Under the pieces are notes generated by a model. The model was not told where the DNA came from, ran no database searches, and worked only from the letters and a program-made list of their open reading frames with translations. Below are positions 18,438 through 26,633 of a stretch of 64,000 nt of DNA, piece after piece. The position numbers and the translations under genes were made by a program. Origin of the DNA: Paenibacillus agilis (GTDB lineage Bacteria; Bacillota; Bacilli; Paenibacillales; Paenibacillaceae); the NCBI RefSeq assembly GCF_007786455.1, contig NZ_VNJK01000005.1:62001-126000 (forward strand), in the 5' to 3' direction. Within the stretch, counting starts at the first letter, position 1. The number at the start of each line of letters is the position of its first letter.

Positions 18438-19826
18438 TTACGCCTTCGGATGAATCATCAGCTCAGGTCGGACAACCTCATCGAACTTCTCTTCCGTCAG
18501 CAAGTTGGAGCGTAATGCTGCTTCTTTCAGCGTTATCCCCTCTTTATGTGCTAACTTTGCAACCGCAGCTGCATTTTCATACCCGATATGAGGATTCAAA
18601 GCAGTTACGAGCATCAACGAACGATCAAGGTGACTTTTAATCACGTCTACATTCGGCTCAATACCTACCGCACAGTTATCGTTGAACGACACGATAGCAT
18701 CCGCCAACAATCTGCAAGATTGCAGGAAGTTATAAATAATGACTGGTTTAAATACGTTCAGCTCAAAGTTGCCTTGACTGGCAGCGAAGCCAATTGTAGC
18801 ATCGTTCCCCATCACCTGACAGACAACCATGGTCAGTGCCTCGCTCTGCGTCGGATTCACTTTACCTGGCATAATCGAGCTTCCCGGTTCATTTTCAGGA
18901 ATGCGAATTTCGCCAAGTCCACTACGCGGGCCACTGGAGAGCCATCTGACATCATTCGCGATTTTCATCAAGTCTGCTGCAAGCGCTTTGAGCGCACCGT
19001 GCACATATACAAGCTCATCATGACTCGTCAACGCATGGAATTTGTTGCTTGCAGAAGTAAATGCTTTGCCTGTCTGTTGACTAATTTGCTCTGCAACCAT
19101 ATCCCCAAAGCGTGGATGGGCATTAATCCCTGTACCTACCGCTGTTCCGCCGATTGCCAACTCGCTTAAAGAAGACGCGCTATCACTAATCATGCGTTCA
19201 CTTTTCTCCAGCATTCGATGCCAACCGCTGATTTCCTGACCGAGTGTCAATGGTGTTGCATCCTGCAAATGGGTACGACCTATTTTAATAATAGACTCAA
19301 ATTGTTGACTCTTTTGAAGAAGCGTTTCTTTTAATTTATGAATAGATGGCAGCAGTTCCTCTTCCACAGCGACTAGCGCCGCCATATGCATGGCTGTCGG
19401 GAACGTGTCATTCGAGCTTTGTGATTTGTTGACATCATCATTCGGGTGGACGCGAAGTGTGCTCCCACTCTCTTCTAGCAATTGATTCGCACGGTGTGCA
19501 ATTACTTCATTTACGTTCATATTGCTTTGTGTACCGCTACCAGTTTGCCACACGACTAGCGGGAAATGCTCATCCCAGTTCCCAGCGATAACTTCATCAG
19601 CCGCTGTAACGATAACTTGAGCCTTCTGGCTGTCCAATTTGCCCAACTCTTCGTTGGCTAGAGCAGCGCTCTTTTTCAAAATCGCAAACATACGAATTAA
19701 CGGCTTAGGCATCTGCTCTGTACCAATGTTGAAATTTTCAAAGCTGCGCTGTGTTTGCGCCCCCCAAAGCTTATCAGCAGGTACCTTTACTTCGCCTAGT
19801 GTGTCCTTTTCCAATCTGTACTCCAT
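18438..19826 (-). CDS. fumC: Class II fumarate hydratase
   Basis: 462 residues, standard for iron-independent FumC, which interconverts fumarate and L-malate in the TCA cycle as a cytoplasmic homotetramer. The superfamily signature '[11 protein letters not shown]' is present, as are '[18 protein letters not shown]', '[19 protein letters not shown]' and '[16 protein letters not shown]', giving the catalytic Ser, His and Thr. Start: ATG behind GAGGAGGG. A sigma-A-like promoter with a Fur-like box over its start point is visible upstream (19880-19935), and a terminator follows. It is a single-gene transcript. Confidence 0.96.
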   Translation of the reverse strand: MEYRLEKDTLGEVKVPADKLWGAQTQRSFENFNIGTEQMPKPLIRMFAILKKSAALANEELGKLDSQKAQVIVTAADEVIAGNWDEHFPLVVWQTGSGTQSNMNVNEVIAHRANQLLEESGSTLRVHPNDDVNKSQSSNDTFPTAMHMAALVAVEEELLPSIHKLKETLLQKSQQFESIIKIGRTHLQDATPLTLGQEISGWHRMLEKSERMISDSASSLSELAIGGTAVGTGINAHPRFGDMVAEQISQQTGKAFTSASNKFHALTSHDELVYVHGALKALAADLMKIANDVRWLSSGPRSGLGEIRIPENEPGSSIMPGKVNPTQSEALTMVVCQVMGNDATIGFAASQGNFELNVFKPVIIYNFLQSCRLLADAIVSFNDNCAVGIEPNVDVIKSHLDRSLMLVTALNPHIGYENAAAVAKLAHKEGITLKEAALRSNLLTEEKFDEVVRPELMIHPKA

Positions 19827-19879
19827 GTGATGCCCTCCTCATTTGGATAAAAGCGTAATGGATTGCGTGAGATTGCAAA

Positions 19880-19894
19880 TGATAATGATTTTCA
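19880..19894. promoter_or_regulatory. Fur-box-like operator in front of fumC
   Basis: TGATAATGATTTTCA matches the Bacillus Fur 7-1-7 site TGATAATNATTATCA at 14 of 15 positions. It lies between the predicted -10 box and the fumC start codon, about five to twenty bases after the expected transcription start, where a bound repressor would block transcription. A weaker copy (ATGAT-CAAA-ATCAT, 19909-19922) overlaps the -10. Confidence 0.6.
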
Positions 19895-19905
19895 ATGATA
19901 GTTTT

Positions 19906-19935
19906 ATTATGATCAAAATCATTCACCGTTGTCAA
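19906..19935 (-). promoter_or_regulatory. Predicted sigma-A promoter of fumC
   Basis: On the minus strand TTGACA (19935-19930) is followed after 18 bases by CATAAT (19911-19906). It is a near-consensus promoter about 80 bases before the start codon. Confidence 0.6.
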
Positions 19936-20066
19936 CATCTCCATAATCTACCTTTACATCGACATTTTGCGAGTGTAGACTACCTTAATGGATATAGGCA
20001 AATAATGCCGAAATATGCAATGAAACTACGATTCGATATGTTCCTATTTTATTTAAGGCGGTCTTA

Positions 20067-21215
20067 ATGATGAAACGTTTATTTGAAATAATTGTAATTG
20101 TATTGGTGATGTTAGGGATATTGTCAGGCTGTATGCAATCCGACTATAAAAACCTAGTTAATGTCGAATCTCTCATAAAATCAGGCCAATGGGAAGAAGG
20201 AGAAAAGCTCCTTGAAACAACCAGACAACCGCACTCTTCTCTTTATAAAAATATAGAAGCTTCTATTACACACAAGAAAGAAGCGGACAAACACTACACA
20301 AACAAGCGTTATGCTGACGCATTTATTGAATACGATCAAATGCCGATTAAAGACGAGCTTGTAGTAACAAGAAGCAAAAACCTTGCACAATATCGGGTTG
20401 ATGACCTGAAAAAGAAAATATTCAAATCTCAACAAACCGGCTTATGCCATGACATTGAAAGTATCATTTCCAAAATAAAAGAGATCGCCAACTCCCATCC
20501 TTATGTGAAATACAGTCCGGCCAAACTTGAACAACAGCTAAAGGATTGCTTCCTCCATTCCAAAGCTATGAGTTCAGTTGAGATTGGTGATTATAGTGAA
20601 GCCTTATCGTATTTTGAACAAGTAGAAAACTATTCAACTAATGCTGTTGTACTCTATATTCTTGCTCTACAGAGTGAAGATATCGCTTACTACTCGACGA
20701 TGAAAAAGTTCCTATATCGCATACCTGCTGATTATAACGGACCGTATTATAAGGAGATTCTTTCTTACAAAAAGAAATATATACCGAAAAACCAGTGGAA
20801 GCAGCAGTATAGCAAGTATCATAAATTAGCATTTACTGCTTATGAAAAGGCCGTTTTTACGAGTACTATAACGAACAAAAGCAGCTATATCAATAAGAAG
20901 CAAGAGAACAAGCAGATCAGTACTAACAAAGGACGCAGTAACAGCGGCTACAAAGTAAATAGTAGCACGAACAGCAATAAAGGAAGCCAGTCCAAGAGCA
21001 GTAACAGTACGAATCGTACAAATGGGAGCACTAGTAGTAGTTCGAAAGGAAGTAGCGGAAGTAAGAGCAGTTCCGGAAGCAGCTACAAAGGCAGTAGTAG
21101 TAACAGTGGTAGTACGAGTAGCCGCAGTTACAGTAGTGGCAGCAGTAGTAGAGGCGGATATAGCGGAGGTTACAGCAGTGGCGGCGGCTCACGCGGCGGT
21201 GGTGGGCGCAGATAA
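20067..21215 (+). CDS. Lipoprotein of an unrecognised TPR-like family with Ser/Gly-rich tail
   Basis: 382 residues. The N-terminus is a lipoprotein signal with lipobox 'LSGC' (Cys about 22). Residues 30-270 are helical and show TPR-like pairs: 'LIKSGQWEEGEKLLE', 'YTNKRYADAFIEYDQM', 'IGDYSEALSYFEQVENY', then 'AVVLYILAL' and 'KKFLYRIPADYNG..KEI'. From about 275 to the end the chain is almost only Ser, Gly, Asn, Lys and Tyr, ending in a Gly/Arg-rich stretch. It would be lipid-anchored outside the membrane with a disordered tail, perhaps reaching into the wall. Two paralogues lie at 21329-22453 and 31103-32212. I do not recognise the family. A second ATG three bases on is an equally good start. 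Confidence 0.8.
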   Translation: MMKRLFEIIVIVLVMLGILSGCMQSDYKNLVNVESLIKSGQWEEGEKLLETTRQPHSSLYKNIEASITHKKEADKHYTNKRYADAFIEYDQMPIKDELVVTRSKNLAQYRVDDLKKKIFKSQQTGLCHDIESIISKIKEIANSHPYVKYSPAKLEQQLKDCFLHSKAMSSVEIGDYSEALSYFEQVENYSTNAVVLYILALQSEDIAYYSTMKKFLYRIPADYNGPYYKEILSYKKKYIPKNQWKQQYSKYHKLAFTAYEKAVFTSTITNKSSYINKKQENKQISTNKGRSNSGYKVNSSTNSNKGSQSKSSNSTNRTNGSTSSSSKGSSGSKSSSGSSYKGSSSNSGSTSSRSYSSGSSSRGGYSGGYSSGGGSRGGGGRR

Positions 21216-21328
21216 TTTCAGAATTGTCCCATCGAAAGCTTATTGTAATGCATAACTACTTTAGATTATAAATTAGCATTCGTAAAAAGAGAAAAAGATA
21301 TATTCTGAAATAAAGGAAGGTCTACATC

Positions 21329-22453
21329 ATGAAATGGGTCTATTTAATTATTCTTCTGATCATATTATGGTTCTTTGGATTATTTACTATGGAGGAGGAA
21401 CCAGAGAAACCTAAAATGCCTGTTGCAACAGAAAAAACGTTTGCCTAAACTGATCAGTTAAAGGAAATTGAAAACTTATTGTTGACCGGCAAGTGGACTG
21501 AGGCAGAGAAGCTTCTAAACAATTACCTTCCTGACATTTTTTCTAGCTACGTTTATATAGAGAATTCGATAAGAGAAAAGAAGGCGGGCGATGCGCACTA
21601 TGAGGCTAAACACTATGTAGAAGCATTTGAACAATATCATAAAATGCATTTCAAAGATTCTGAAATAAAGAAACGAACAGATGAACTTGTAAAATACCCT
21701 ATCGAAGCGCTAATGAAAAAAATTCGAGCAGAGCTACAAGATACAGATTATTGTTCCGCTAATTATATGGAGGAGACGAAATTAAACGAACTTCTCGAAG
21801 CCTACCCTAAATTTAAATATGTAGAGCAAGAAGTTGAGGAATTGGAGCGTAATTGTTCAGCCTTGAGCTATGCACACGATGGTGATTATGACTATGCTTT
21901 AACGAAATATGAAGATGAGAAAAACTATGCTGAGGAAGCTGTCGTCCTTTACATACTTGCACTAAAGAGTAAAGAGTCCGGCTCCATCTCCACAGCTAAA
22001 AACTTTCTTTACCGAATTCCCGTTGATTATACTGGCCAGTACAGCAAAGAAATTTTGGGTTTCAAAGAGAAGCATGTGCCAAAAAGTGAATGGGAGAAAC
22101 AATATAACAAGCATCACAAAGTCGCCCTAACATCGAGTCAAAAGAAGTTGTTTACGAATGCACGTAAAAACTGGCTAGCCGAGATAGAGCAAAAAGCAGC
22201 TGAAAGCGCGCTTGAAGAGGACGATGAAGAAGATTACGATGATGACTATGATTACAATAGTTATGGCAATAGCAAGGATAAGAACAAGAAGAGCAACGAT
22301 AAAAAGAAAAAAGACAAAAAATCATCTAAGTCGAAACAAACAAAGTACAAGCAGGATAAAAGGTCTTCAAACAAATCTTCTTCGAAGAGCAGCAGCCGTT
22401 CTAGCAGTGGAGGCAGTAGTAAAAGTAGTGGCGGTTCGCGTGGCAAGCGATAA
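21329..22453 (+). pseudogene. TPR-like family paralogue interrupted by an in-frame TAA
   Basis: An ATG at 21329 with AAGGAAGG upstream opens a 39-codon frame encoding a single membrane segment ('WVYLIILLIILWFFGLF') and a charged linker, then hits TAA at 21446-21448. In the same frame, without shift, the sequence continues as the family's TPR-like region ('EIENLLLTGKWTEAEKLLNN') through to a Lys/Ser/Gly-rich tail and a stop at 22453. Without the TAA the product would be 374 residues, close to the 382-residue neighbour. The simplest reading is a nonsense mutation separating anchor from body. Alternatives are a sequencing error, readthrough, or independent translation of the two halves. Confidence 0.7.
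21479..22453 (+). CDS. Distal reading frame of the interrupted TPR-like paralogue
   Basis: If translated by itself, the part after the TAA could start at TTG 21479 or nearby, giving about 324 residues; AAAGGA lies about ten bases before it. The product would lack any signal or membrane segment and stay in the cytoplasm. TPR-like helices: 'YEAKHYVEAFEQYHKM' and 'HDGDYDYALTKYEDEKNY', then the family signature 'FLYRIPVDYTGQYSKEI' and 'PKSEWEKQYNKHHKVAL'. An acidic run ('EEDDEEDYDDDYDY') is followed by a Lys-rich and Ser/Gly-rich tail ending 'RGKR'. Codon use and motif conservation look intact, so the break may be recent. Confidence 0.5.
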   Translation: MLTGKWTEAEKLLNNYLPDIFSSYVYIENSIREKKAGDAHYEAKHYVEAFEQYHKMHFKDSEIKKRTDELVKYPIEALMKKIRAELQDTDYCSANYMEETKLNELLEAYPKFKYVEQEVEELERNCSALSYAHDGDYDYALTKYEDEKNYAEEAVVLYILALKSKESGSISTAKNFLYRIPVDYTGQYSKEILGFKEKHVPKSEWEKQYNKHHKVALTSSQKKLFTNARKNWLAEIEQKAAESALEEDDEEDYDDDYDYNSYGNSKDKNKKSNDKKKKDKKSSKSKQTKYKQDKRSSNKSSSKSSSRSSSGGSSKSSGGSRGKR

Positions 22454-22530
22454 AGACTATAATAAAAACCGCTTAAAGGACTTGAAATTTATGTTGTCTG
22501 CAATTATAAAATGTAGTATTTAAACCATAT

Positions 22531-22585
22531 GACCAATCGATGTCAGCTATTATCTTAGCCATTAACTGTATCGGTTGGTCTTTTT
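22531..22585 (+). terminator. Terminator after the TPR-like gene pair
   Basis: GACCAATCGAT (22531-22541) pairs with ATCGGTTGGTC (22570-22580) and is followed by TTTTT. Confidence 0.78.
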
Positions 22586-22618
22586 CATTATTAACTAACT
22601 TACACTTATTATGAATGT

Positions 22619-23185
22619 TTATTTTGATGAATTGAAAAATGGCCATTCCTTTACAACTCGTTTTTTTATTGATTTTCTAGCACGGCATAATGTATATTTT
22701 GCTTTTTGTTCCGATATCCCTAGCATATTGGCAATATCTTTATGGCTCATTTCTTCCTTCCAGCGCAGTTCGATCAACTGACGGTATTCGGGTTTCAATT
22801 CAATTAAGTATTTTTCTACAACCTCTATCATGGCTTTTAACTCAAATTCCCTTTCAACTCCCTCAATGATAGCAATGTGATCTAAGATGTCATTTTCTAT
22901 ACATTCTCTGGCTCTCTTTTCTTTTTTCAAGTAATTTAAAGTCGTGTTTTTTATAACTGTTTTGAGCCAGGCTTTAAGTTTTTCGCTATCGCAAACTTTT
23001 GGAAAATACTTAATTACTCTTAAAAATGATTCTTGAATAATATCTTCTGTCATAAAATGCTCTCGTGTCATATAAAAAATCTGTGTATAGAACAAGTGGT
23101 AATATTGAGCGTAGATTTCACCCTGTGTTTCTGTCTCCATGGACTTAAAATCATGGATTTGTAAAAGTAATAATTTCTCTACCAT
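22619..23185 (-). CDS. ECF-type RNA polymerase sigma factor
   Basis: 188 residues from the ATG at 23185. AAGGAGA lies nine bases before it and inside a longer frame, which decides the start. Region 2 is seen in 'YYHLFYTQIFYMTREHFM' and 'DIIQESFLRVIKYFP', region 2.4 in 'LKAWLKTVIKNTTLNYLKKE', and region 4 in 'LKPEYRQLIELRWKEEMSH' and 'DIANMLGISEQKAKYTLCRA'. It would direct RNA polymerase to a small regulon. No anti-sigma gene adjoins it, which is unusual. It is divergent from the C39-like peptidase gene, a natural candidate target. Very AT-rich relative to neighbours. Confidence 0.9.
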   Translation of the reverse strand: MVEKLLLLQIHDFKSMETETQGEIYAQYYHLFYTQIFYMTREHFMTEDIIQESFLRVIKYFPKVCDSEKLKAWLKTVIKNTTLNYLKKEKRARECIENDILDHIAIIEGVEREFELKAMIEVVEKYLIELKPEYRQLIELRWKEEMSHKDIANMLGISEQKAKYTLCRARKSIKKRVVKEWPFFNSSK

Positions 23186-23602
23186 GAAAACAGTCTCCTT
23201 CATTTTCACAACTAACGAAAAGTAACATTAAACAATACACAGCACTCACAAAAAAATCTAGATATAGTTTTATTTACCTTCATTTGTAATCAAGAGTATA
23301 TTTTTCTCAATGATAATTTGTCAACATATAGAAGTACTGTCATTTAAAATTAGTTCATAAGTAGCAGATTCTCATATAACGGTCCAACAAACAGGCGGAA
23401 CTCAAACGTAATGATATCGAAACAGTATACATTAAAAGATATATTCATCATTACAAGAATTAATTTATAAAAAAATGGAATTGATATGCAACCTTTTGCT
23501 ATTTTTTGTTGTTTATTGTAGTGGTAGCCCAGTTAAGGTTGTATTCGCGCGCGCAACTGAAATGATGACTATCAATATCGAATTGATTGGAGAGCAAAGT
23601 CC
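23186..23602. other. AT-rich divergent region between sigma factor and peptidase genes
   Basis: About 415 bases without a gene. It includes TGCAACCTTTT near 23487, which resembles the AAC-containing -35 of ECF promoters, but no clear CGT -10 element follows at the right distance. An isolated CGCGCGCG run stands at 23546-23553 in otherwise AT-rich DNA. Promoters for both flanking genes must lie here. Confidence 0.4.
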
Positions 23603-24364
23603 ATGTCCAAACAAATGGTAACGAAAGCTGCAAAAGTACTTACAACTGCCGCACTCATGTTTACACTTCTTGGACCATCAACCATTTTTTCTGCGGGAAC
23701 TGGAGACAACCCATTATTTACACCAGATAAGCCAACTGCTGCACAAAAAGCTGCTGAAGCCTATAAAATGCAGTTAGTCGAAGAGCATAAAGTTAAGCTA
23801 GCAGCTAAAGATGCTTCAATTGTTAGCCCCATGAAAGATACAGAAAAAAGAACGATTACTGTTTCAGCTTTCAAACAGGAAACAAATTATTGGTGCGGCC
23901 CTGCTACTGTAAAGCAAATGCTGCATTCATTCAACAATTCTTCAAACTCTCAAACTTATTATGCACAAAAGCTTGGTACTACTACAGATGGAACCGATTT
24001 CTCACTTATAGATAATGTATTAAACAGTCACCAAAGCAAACATAATTATACCTACCGTGACTTCGCTGCACATGAATATGAAACATGGAAATCCATTGTC
24101 ATTCTTACTACTGACTGGGGATATCCGACAGCACTTGATCTTAGAATAACATCAAAGAATATGCCGCTGTACACTGCTACAGTGGAGGGGCATATATTGA
24201 ATACTTCTGGGTATGATCTAGTCAATGCTAACAAGAAGCAAATTCGTCTAACAGATCCATTTGATCAAGGTCAACGCGGTGTAACTTTCGGAAATGTATG
24301 GCATCCATTTGATGGCGTTTGGAACGCAAATCAAGATCACTTCCGTAAAGCGGTAATTTGGTAA
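23603..24364 (+). CDS. Secreted C39-like cysteine peptidase-fold protein
   Basis: 253 residues. A signal peptide (about 1-30, ending near 'FSAGTG') precedes a short linker and a papain-like C39_2-type domain: 'VSAFKQETNYWCGPATVKQM' carries the expected catalytic Cys followed by GPA, and 'TATVEGHILNTSGYD' plus 'LTDPFDQ' supply the expected His and Asp. The protein should be exported and may cleave peptides outside the cell or act in autoprocessing. Start: ATG with GGAGAG upstream. The anchored protein gene follows within 65 bases on the same strand and an ECF sigma gene is divergent, suggesting one regulated unit. Confidence 0.82.
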   Translation: MSKQMVTKAAKVLTTAALMFTLLGPSTIFSAGTGDNPLFTPDKPTAAQKAAEAYKMQLVEEHKVKLAAKDASIVSPMKDTEKRTITVSAFKQETNYWCGPATVKQMLHSFNNSSNSQTYYAQKLGTTTDGTDFSLIDNVLNSHQSKHNYTYRDFAAHEYETWKSIVILTTDWGYPTALDLRITSKNMPLYTATVEGHILNTSGYDLVNANKKQIRLTDPFDQGQRGVTFGNVWHPFDGVWNANQDHFRKAVIW

Positions 24365-24375
24365 TAAATTTATGT

Positions 24376-24419
24376 GGAGGGTGCTTCTGCGCCCTCCATT
24401 GTCACAAAAGACTGGAGGG
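24376..24419 (+). promoter_or_regulatory. Hairpin able to compete for the downstream ribosome site
   Basis: GGAGGGTGC (24376-24384) pairs with GCGCCCTCC (24389-24397) around TTCT. The 3' arm's CCCTCC is also complementary to the GGAGGG (24414-24419) that serves as ribosome site of the next gene. It has no U-run, so it is not a standard terminator; translational control or mRNA processing between the two genes is possible. Confidence 0.5.
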
Positions 24420-24425
24420 TTATTT

Positions 24426-25643
24426 TTGAATAAAAAGTATAGGATCGGACTCGCGAGTGGTATTTTGTTACTGAGTATTGGAGGTTATCTACTTTTTAAT
24501 AAAGGAATAGAAAATGCACCACCCGAACCTTCCAACCAAGAACAAAAAGAAATCGCTACTGAACCTCCAAATAAGATCGATGAAAAAGAAGTGAAGCCTA
24601 CACAAGCAAAAATCAAACATGTAGAGCCTATAAAATATATGATTAAGGATAAAAGATTTGAATCAGCTCCAATTGCCCCTAGCTATATTAGTGATACTAT
24701 CTTAGCATTCGAGTATGATATTAGCGAAGCAGAAAATGTGGGAACAAGCGCAATAGCCGTAATGAATCGTAGTGAAAAGAAGTCCTTTCAAGTCGTATAC
24801 ACGGCTAAAAAAAATAAAATCATTAACGCCTTAGTTGGTGTAAAAAATGAATTATTCTGGGTTGAATATGATCGCTCAGTTGATGAAGAATGGAATTGGG
24901 AAGTAAAATCTTTACATTTAAAAACGAATAAAGTCATCCGTATTGAAGGCGGAGCCCTTCTCCCTGATCTAGAACCGCCTGTTCTTCGTATGTCGGGAGG
25001 AATCGTGACCTGGATACGAAAAAGTGTGCACAATAAAGTCATTACCAGTTCGGCCATCGCCTATGACCCTAGCAAAAAAGAAACAAAGATAATCGCAGAA
25101 ACAACTTTAGATGAAACAATGAAAAAGCGCGATGGCATATTTATGATTATTCAACGGCCTATACAAGGCGGAATGCTTATACAACAGTCTACGTTTAATC
25201 CTAAAATTGAAAAAAATGAAGGCAAAAGTATTCAAGTTGCTTTCTATCCATATGACAAATCGAAAGCTCCTGAACTTATGCAAGAGGATGCGGATAGAGT
25301 AATTGATTTTACTGCAAACGATAAGTGGTTTGTATGGACGACATTTGGCAAGCTTTATGCTGCGGATCGATCTACTCGAGAAATTAAACATATTATAGAA
25401 GGACCGGATCCAGAGCTAACGTTAGATACTCCATTTATTTATAACGACCTGGTCTATTACCGTTATTCTATGTATCAAATCTATTGTTTAGATCTTGTAA
25501 GTGGAACCGTGACGGAATATTCACCGGATCGTCTCATTACATCCAAACTATTTAATAGCGACGGCTACTTAGGCTTCTCCTATAGTGGTGCCAGAGACAC
25601 CAGTGGAGAATACGAAATGAATGTTATTAAGGTGGATGAATAA
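24426..25643 (+). CDS. Membrane-anchored extracellular propeller-like protein
   Basis: 405 residues from a TTG at 24426, six bases after GGAGGG; upstream in-frame codons have no ribosome site. One N-terminal membrane segment ('IGLASGILLLSIGGYLLF') is followed by a Pro/Lys/Glu-rich linker to about 75 and then repeated short strands of the form 'FEYDI..AIMNRSEKKSFQVVY', 'VWTTFGKLYAADRSTREI' and 'YYRYSMYQIYCLDLVSGTV', suggesting a beta-propeller. No catalytic motif is visible. It lies just after the C39-like peptidase gene, probably in the same operon, and a terminator follows. Function unknown. Confidence 0.75.
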   Translation: MNKKYRIGLASGILLLSIGGYLLFNKGIENAPPEPSNQEQKEIATEPPNKIDEKEVKPTQAKIKHVEPIKYMIKDKRFESAPIAPSYISDTILAFEYDISEAENVGTSAIAVMNRSEKKSFQVVYTAKKNKIINALVGVKNELFWVEYDRSVDEEWNWEVKSLHLKTNKVIRIEGGALLPDLEPPVLRMSGGIVTWIRKSVHNKVITSSAIAYDPSKKETKIIAETTLDETMKKRDGIFMIIQRPIQGGMLIQQSTFNPKIEKNEGKSIQVAFYPYDKSKAPELMQEDADRVIDFTANDKWFVWTTFGKLYAADRSTREIKHIIEGPDPELTLDTPFIYNDLVYYRYSMYQIYCLDLVSGTVTEYSPDRLITSKLFNSDGYLGFSYSGARDTSGEYEMNVIKVDE

Positions 25644-25668
25644 CCGTAACAAATACGTTGCAAGCGTT

Positions 25669-25701
25669 GGAGCTTCAGATTAGTATCTGGAGCTCCTTTT
25701 T
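25669..25701 (+). terminator. Terminator after the propeller-like protein gene
   Basis: GGAGCT...AGCTCC with an inner CAGAT/ATCTG stem, followed by TTTTT. Confidence 0.8.
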
Positions 25702-25922
25702 ACATGTTATATACGGTCCAGAATAGGACTAAACTGAGAGTTTGTATTGAGATTCGCGCTATTACGATAGATTAGTATGGCTCCCAACTTATCCAACAAT
25801 CGGACATCCGCATTGCATGTTGCAAGATGCATTATATATAATGATATTGCTTATCACTGCTATTTTATATGTATCGATATACATTAAAACAGCCACATGA
25901 AACGATAAAAGGAGCTTATCTG

Positions 25923-26633
25923 ATGAATACAAACAACAGCTCTCCTACATCTCATTCTGAGCATGAACATATACACCAGTCCGTCGCTTACCAGCGCGTC
26001 CTCATCGTCACCGCTGTTGACGTTGAGAGAGATGCTGTCCTGCGCGGACTCGAAGGCGACAGCCGCTTCGAGGTTATCGCAGGCGGGGTCGGGCCTGCTT
26101 CCGCTGCAGCAAGTACCGCGACCAAGTTTGCACGAGACAACTATGACTTAGTCGTCAGTGCAGGCATAGCCGGCGGCTTCACAGGACGCGCCGCAGTTGG
26201 CACACTCGTCGTAGCGAGCGAGATTATCGCTGCCGACCTCGGTGTAGAGACGGCTGAAGGCTTCCGCCGCGTGGACGAGCTCGGCTTTGGCTCCGCCTCT
26301 GTCGCCGTAGAGACAGAGTTGGCTAGCCGACTAACGGCGGCGCTGAAAGCTGCAGAGCAGACGGTTGCACTTGCTCCGGTGCTAACGCTCTCTACCGTTA
26401 CCGGCACAGCCGAGACTGCTGCGGCATTAGCGCAGCGCATTCCTGAAGCCGCAGCCGAAGCGATGGAAGGCTACGGCGTAGCCGTTGCTGCTCAGCAGAG
26501 CGGAATTCCCGTGCTGGAGCTGCGTGCAATTTCGAACCCGATCGGCCCTCGTGATCGGGATGCATGGCGGATCGGCGACGCATTAGCAGCGCTGCAAGTC
26601 GCTAGTTCCATTTTGAAGGAGGTACTACGATGA
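25923..26633 (+). CDS. mqnB: Futalosine hydrolase
   Basis: 236 residues from the ATG at 25923, after AAAAGGAGC. It belongs to the purine/uridine phosphorylase and nucleosidase fold: 'VLIVTAVDVERDAVLRGL', 'VIAGGVGPASAAA', 'LVVSAGIAGGFTGRAAVGTL', and 'VAAQQSGIPVLELRAISNPI' with Arg/Asn/Asp near the end. In the futalosine menaquinone route MqnB removes hypoxanthine from futalosine to give dehypoxanthine futalosine. The assignment is strengthened by overlap (ATGA) with mqnD. The coding DNA is clearly more GC- and Ala-rich than its surroundings. Other pathway genes (mqnA, mqnC, mqnE) are not in the window. Confidence 0.92.
   Translation: MNTNNSSPTSHSEHEHIHQSVAYQRVLIVTAVDVERDAVLRGLEGDSRFEVIAGGVGPASAAASTATKFARDNYDLVVSAGIAGGFTGRAAVGTLVVASEIIAADLGVETAEGFRRVDELGFGSASVAVETELASRLTAALKAAEQTVALAPVLTLSTVTGTAETAAALAQRIPEAAAEAMEGYGVAVAAQQSGIPVLELRAISNPIGPRDRDAWRIGDALAALQVASSILKEVLR

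Noticed and set aside
20940-22450. CRISPR or satellite repeat array in the AGT/AGC-rich stretches
   Set aside because: The short repeats are Ser/Gly/Lys codons in frame with the TPR-like genes; there is no repeat-spacer structure.
23487-23530. ECF promoter for the peptidase gene
   Set aside because: A CAACC -35-like element is present but no CGT-type -10 lies 15-17 bases downstream, so it was noted only in the intergenic entry.
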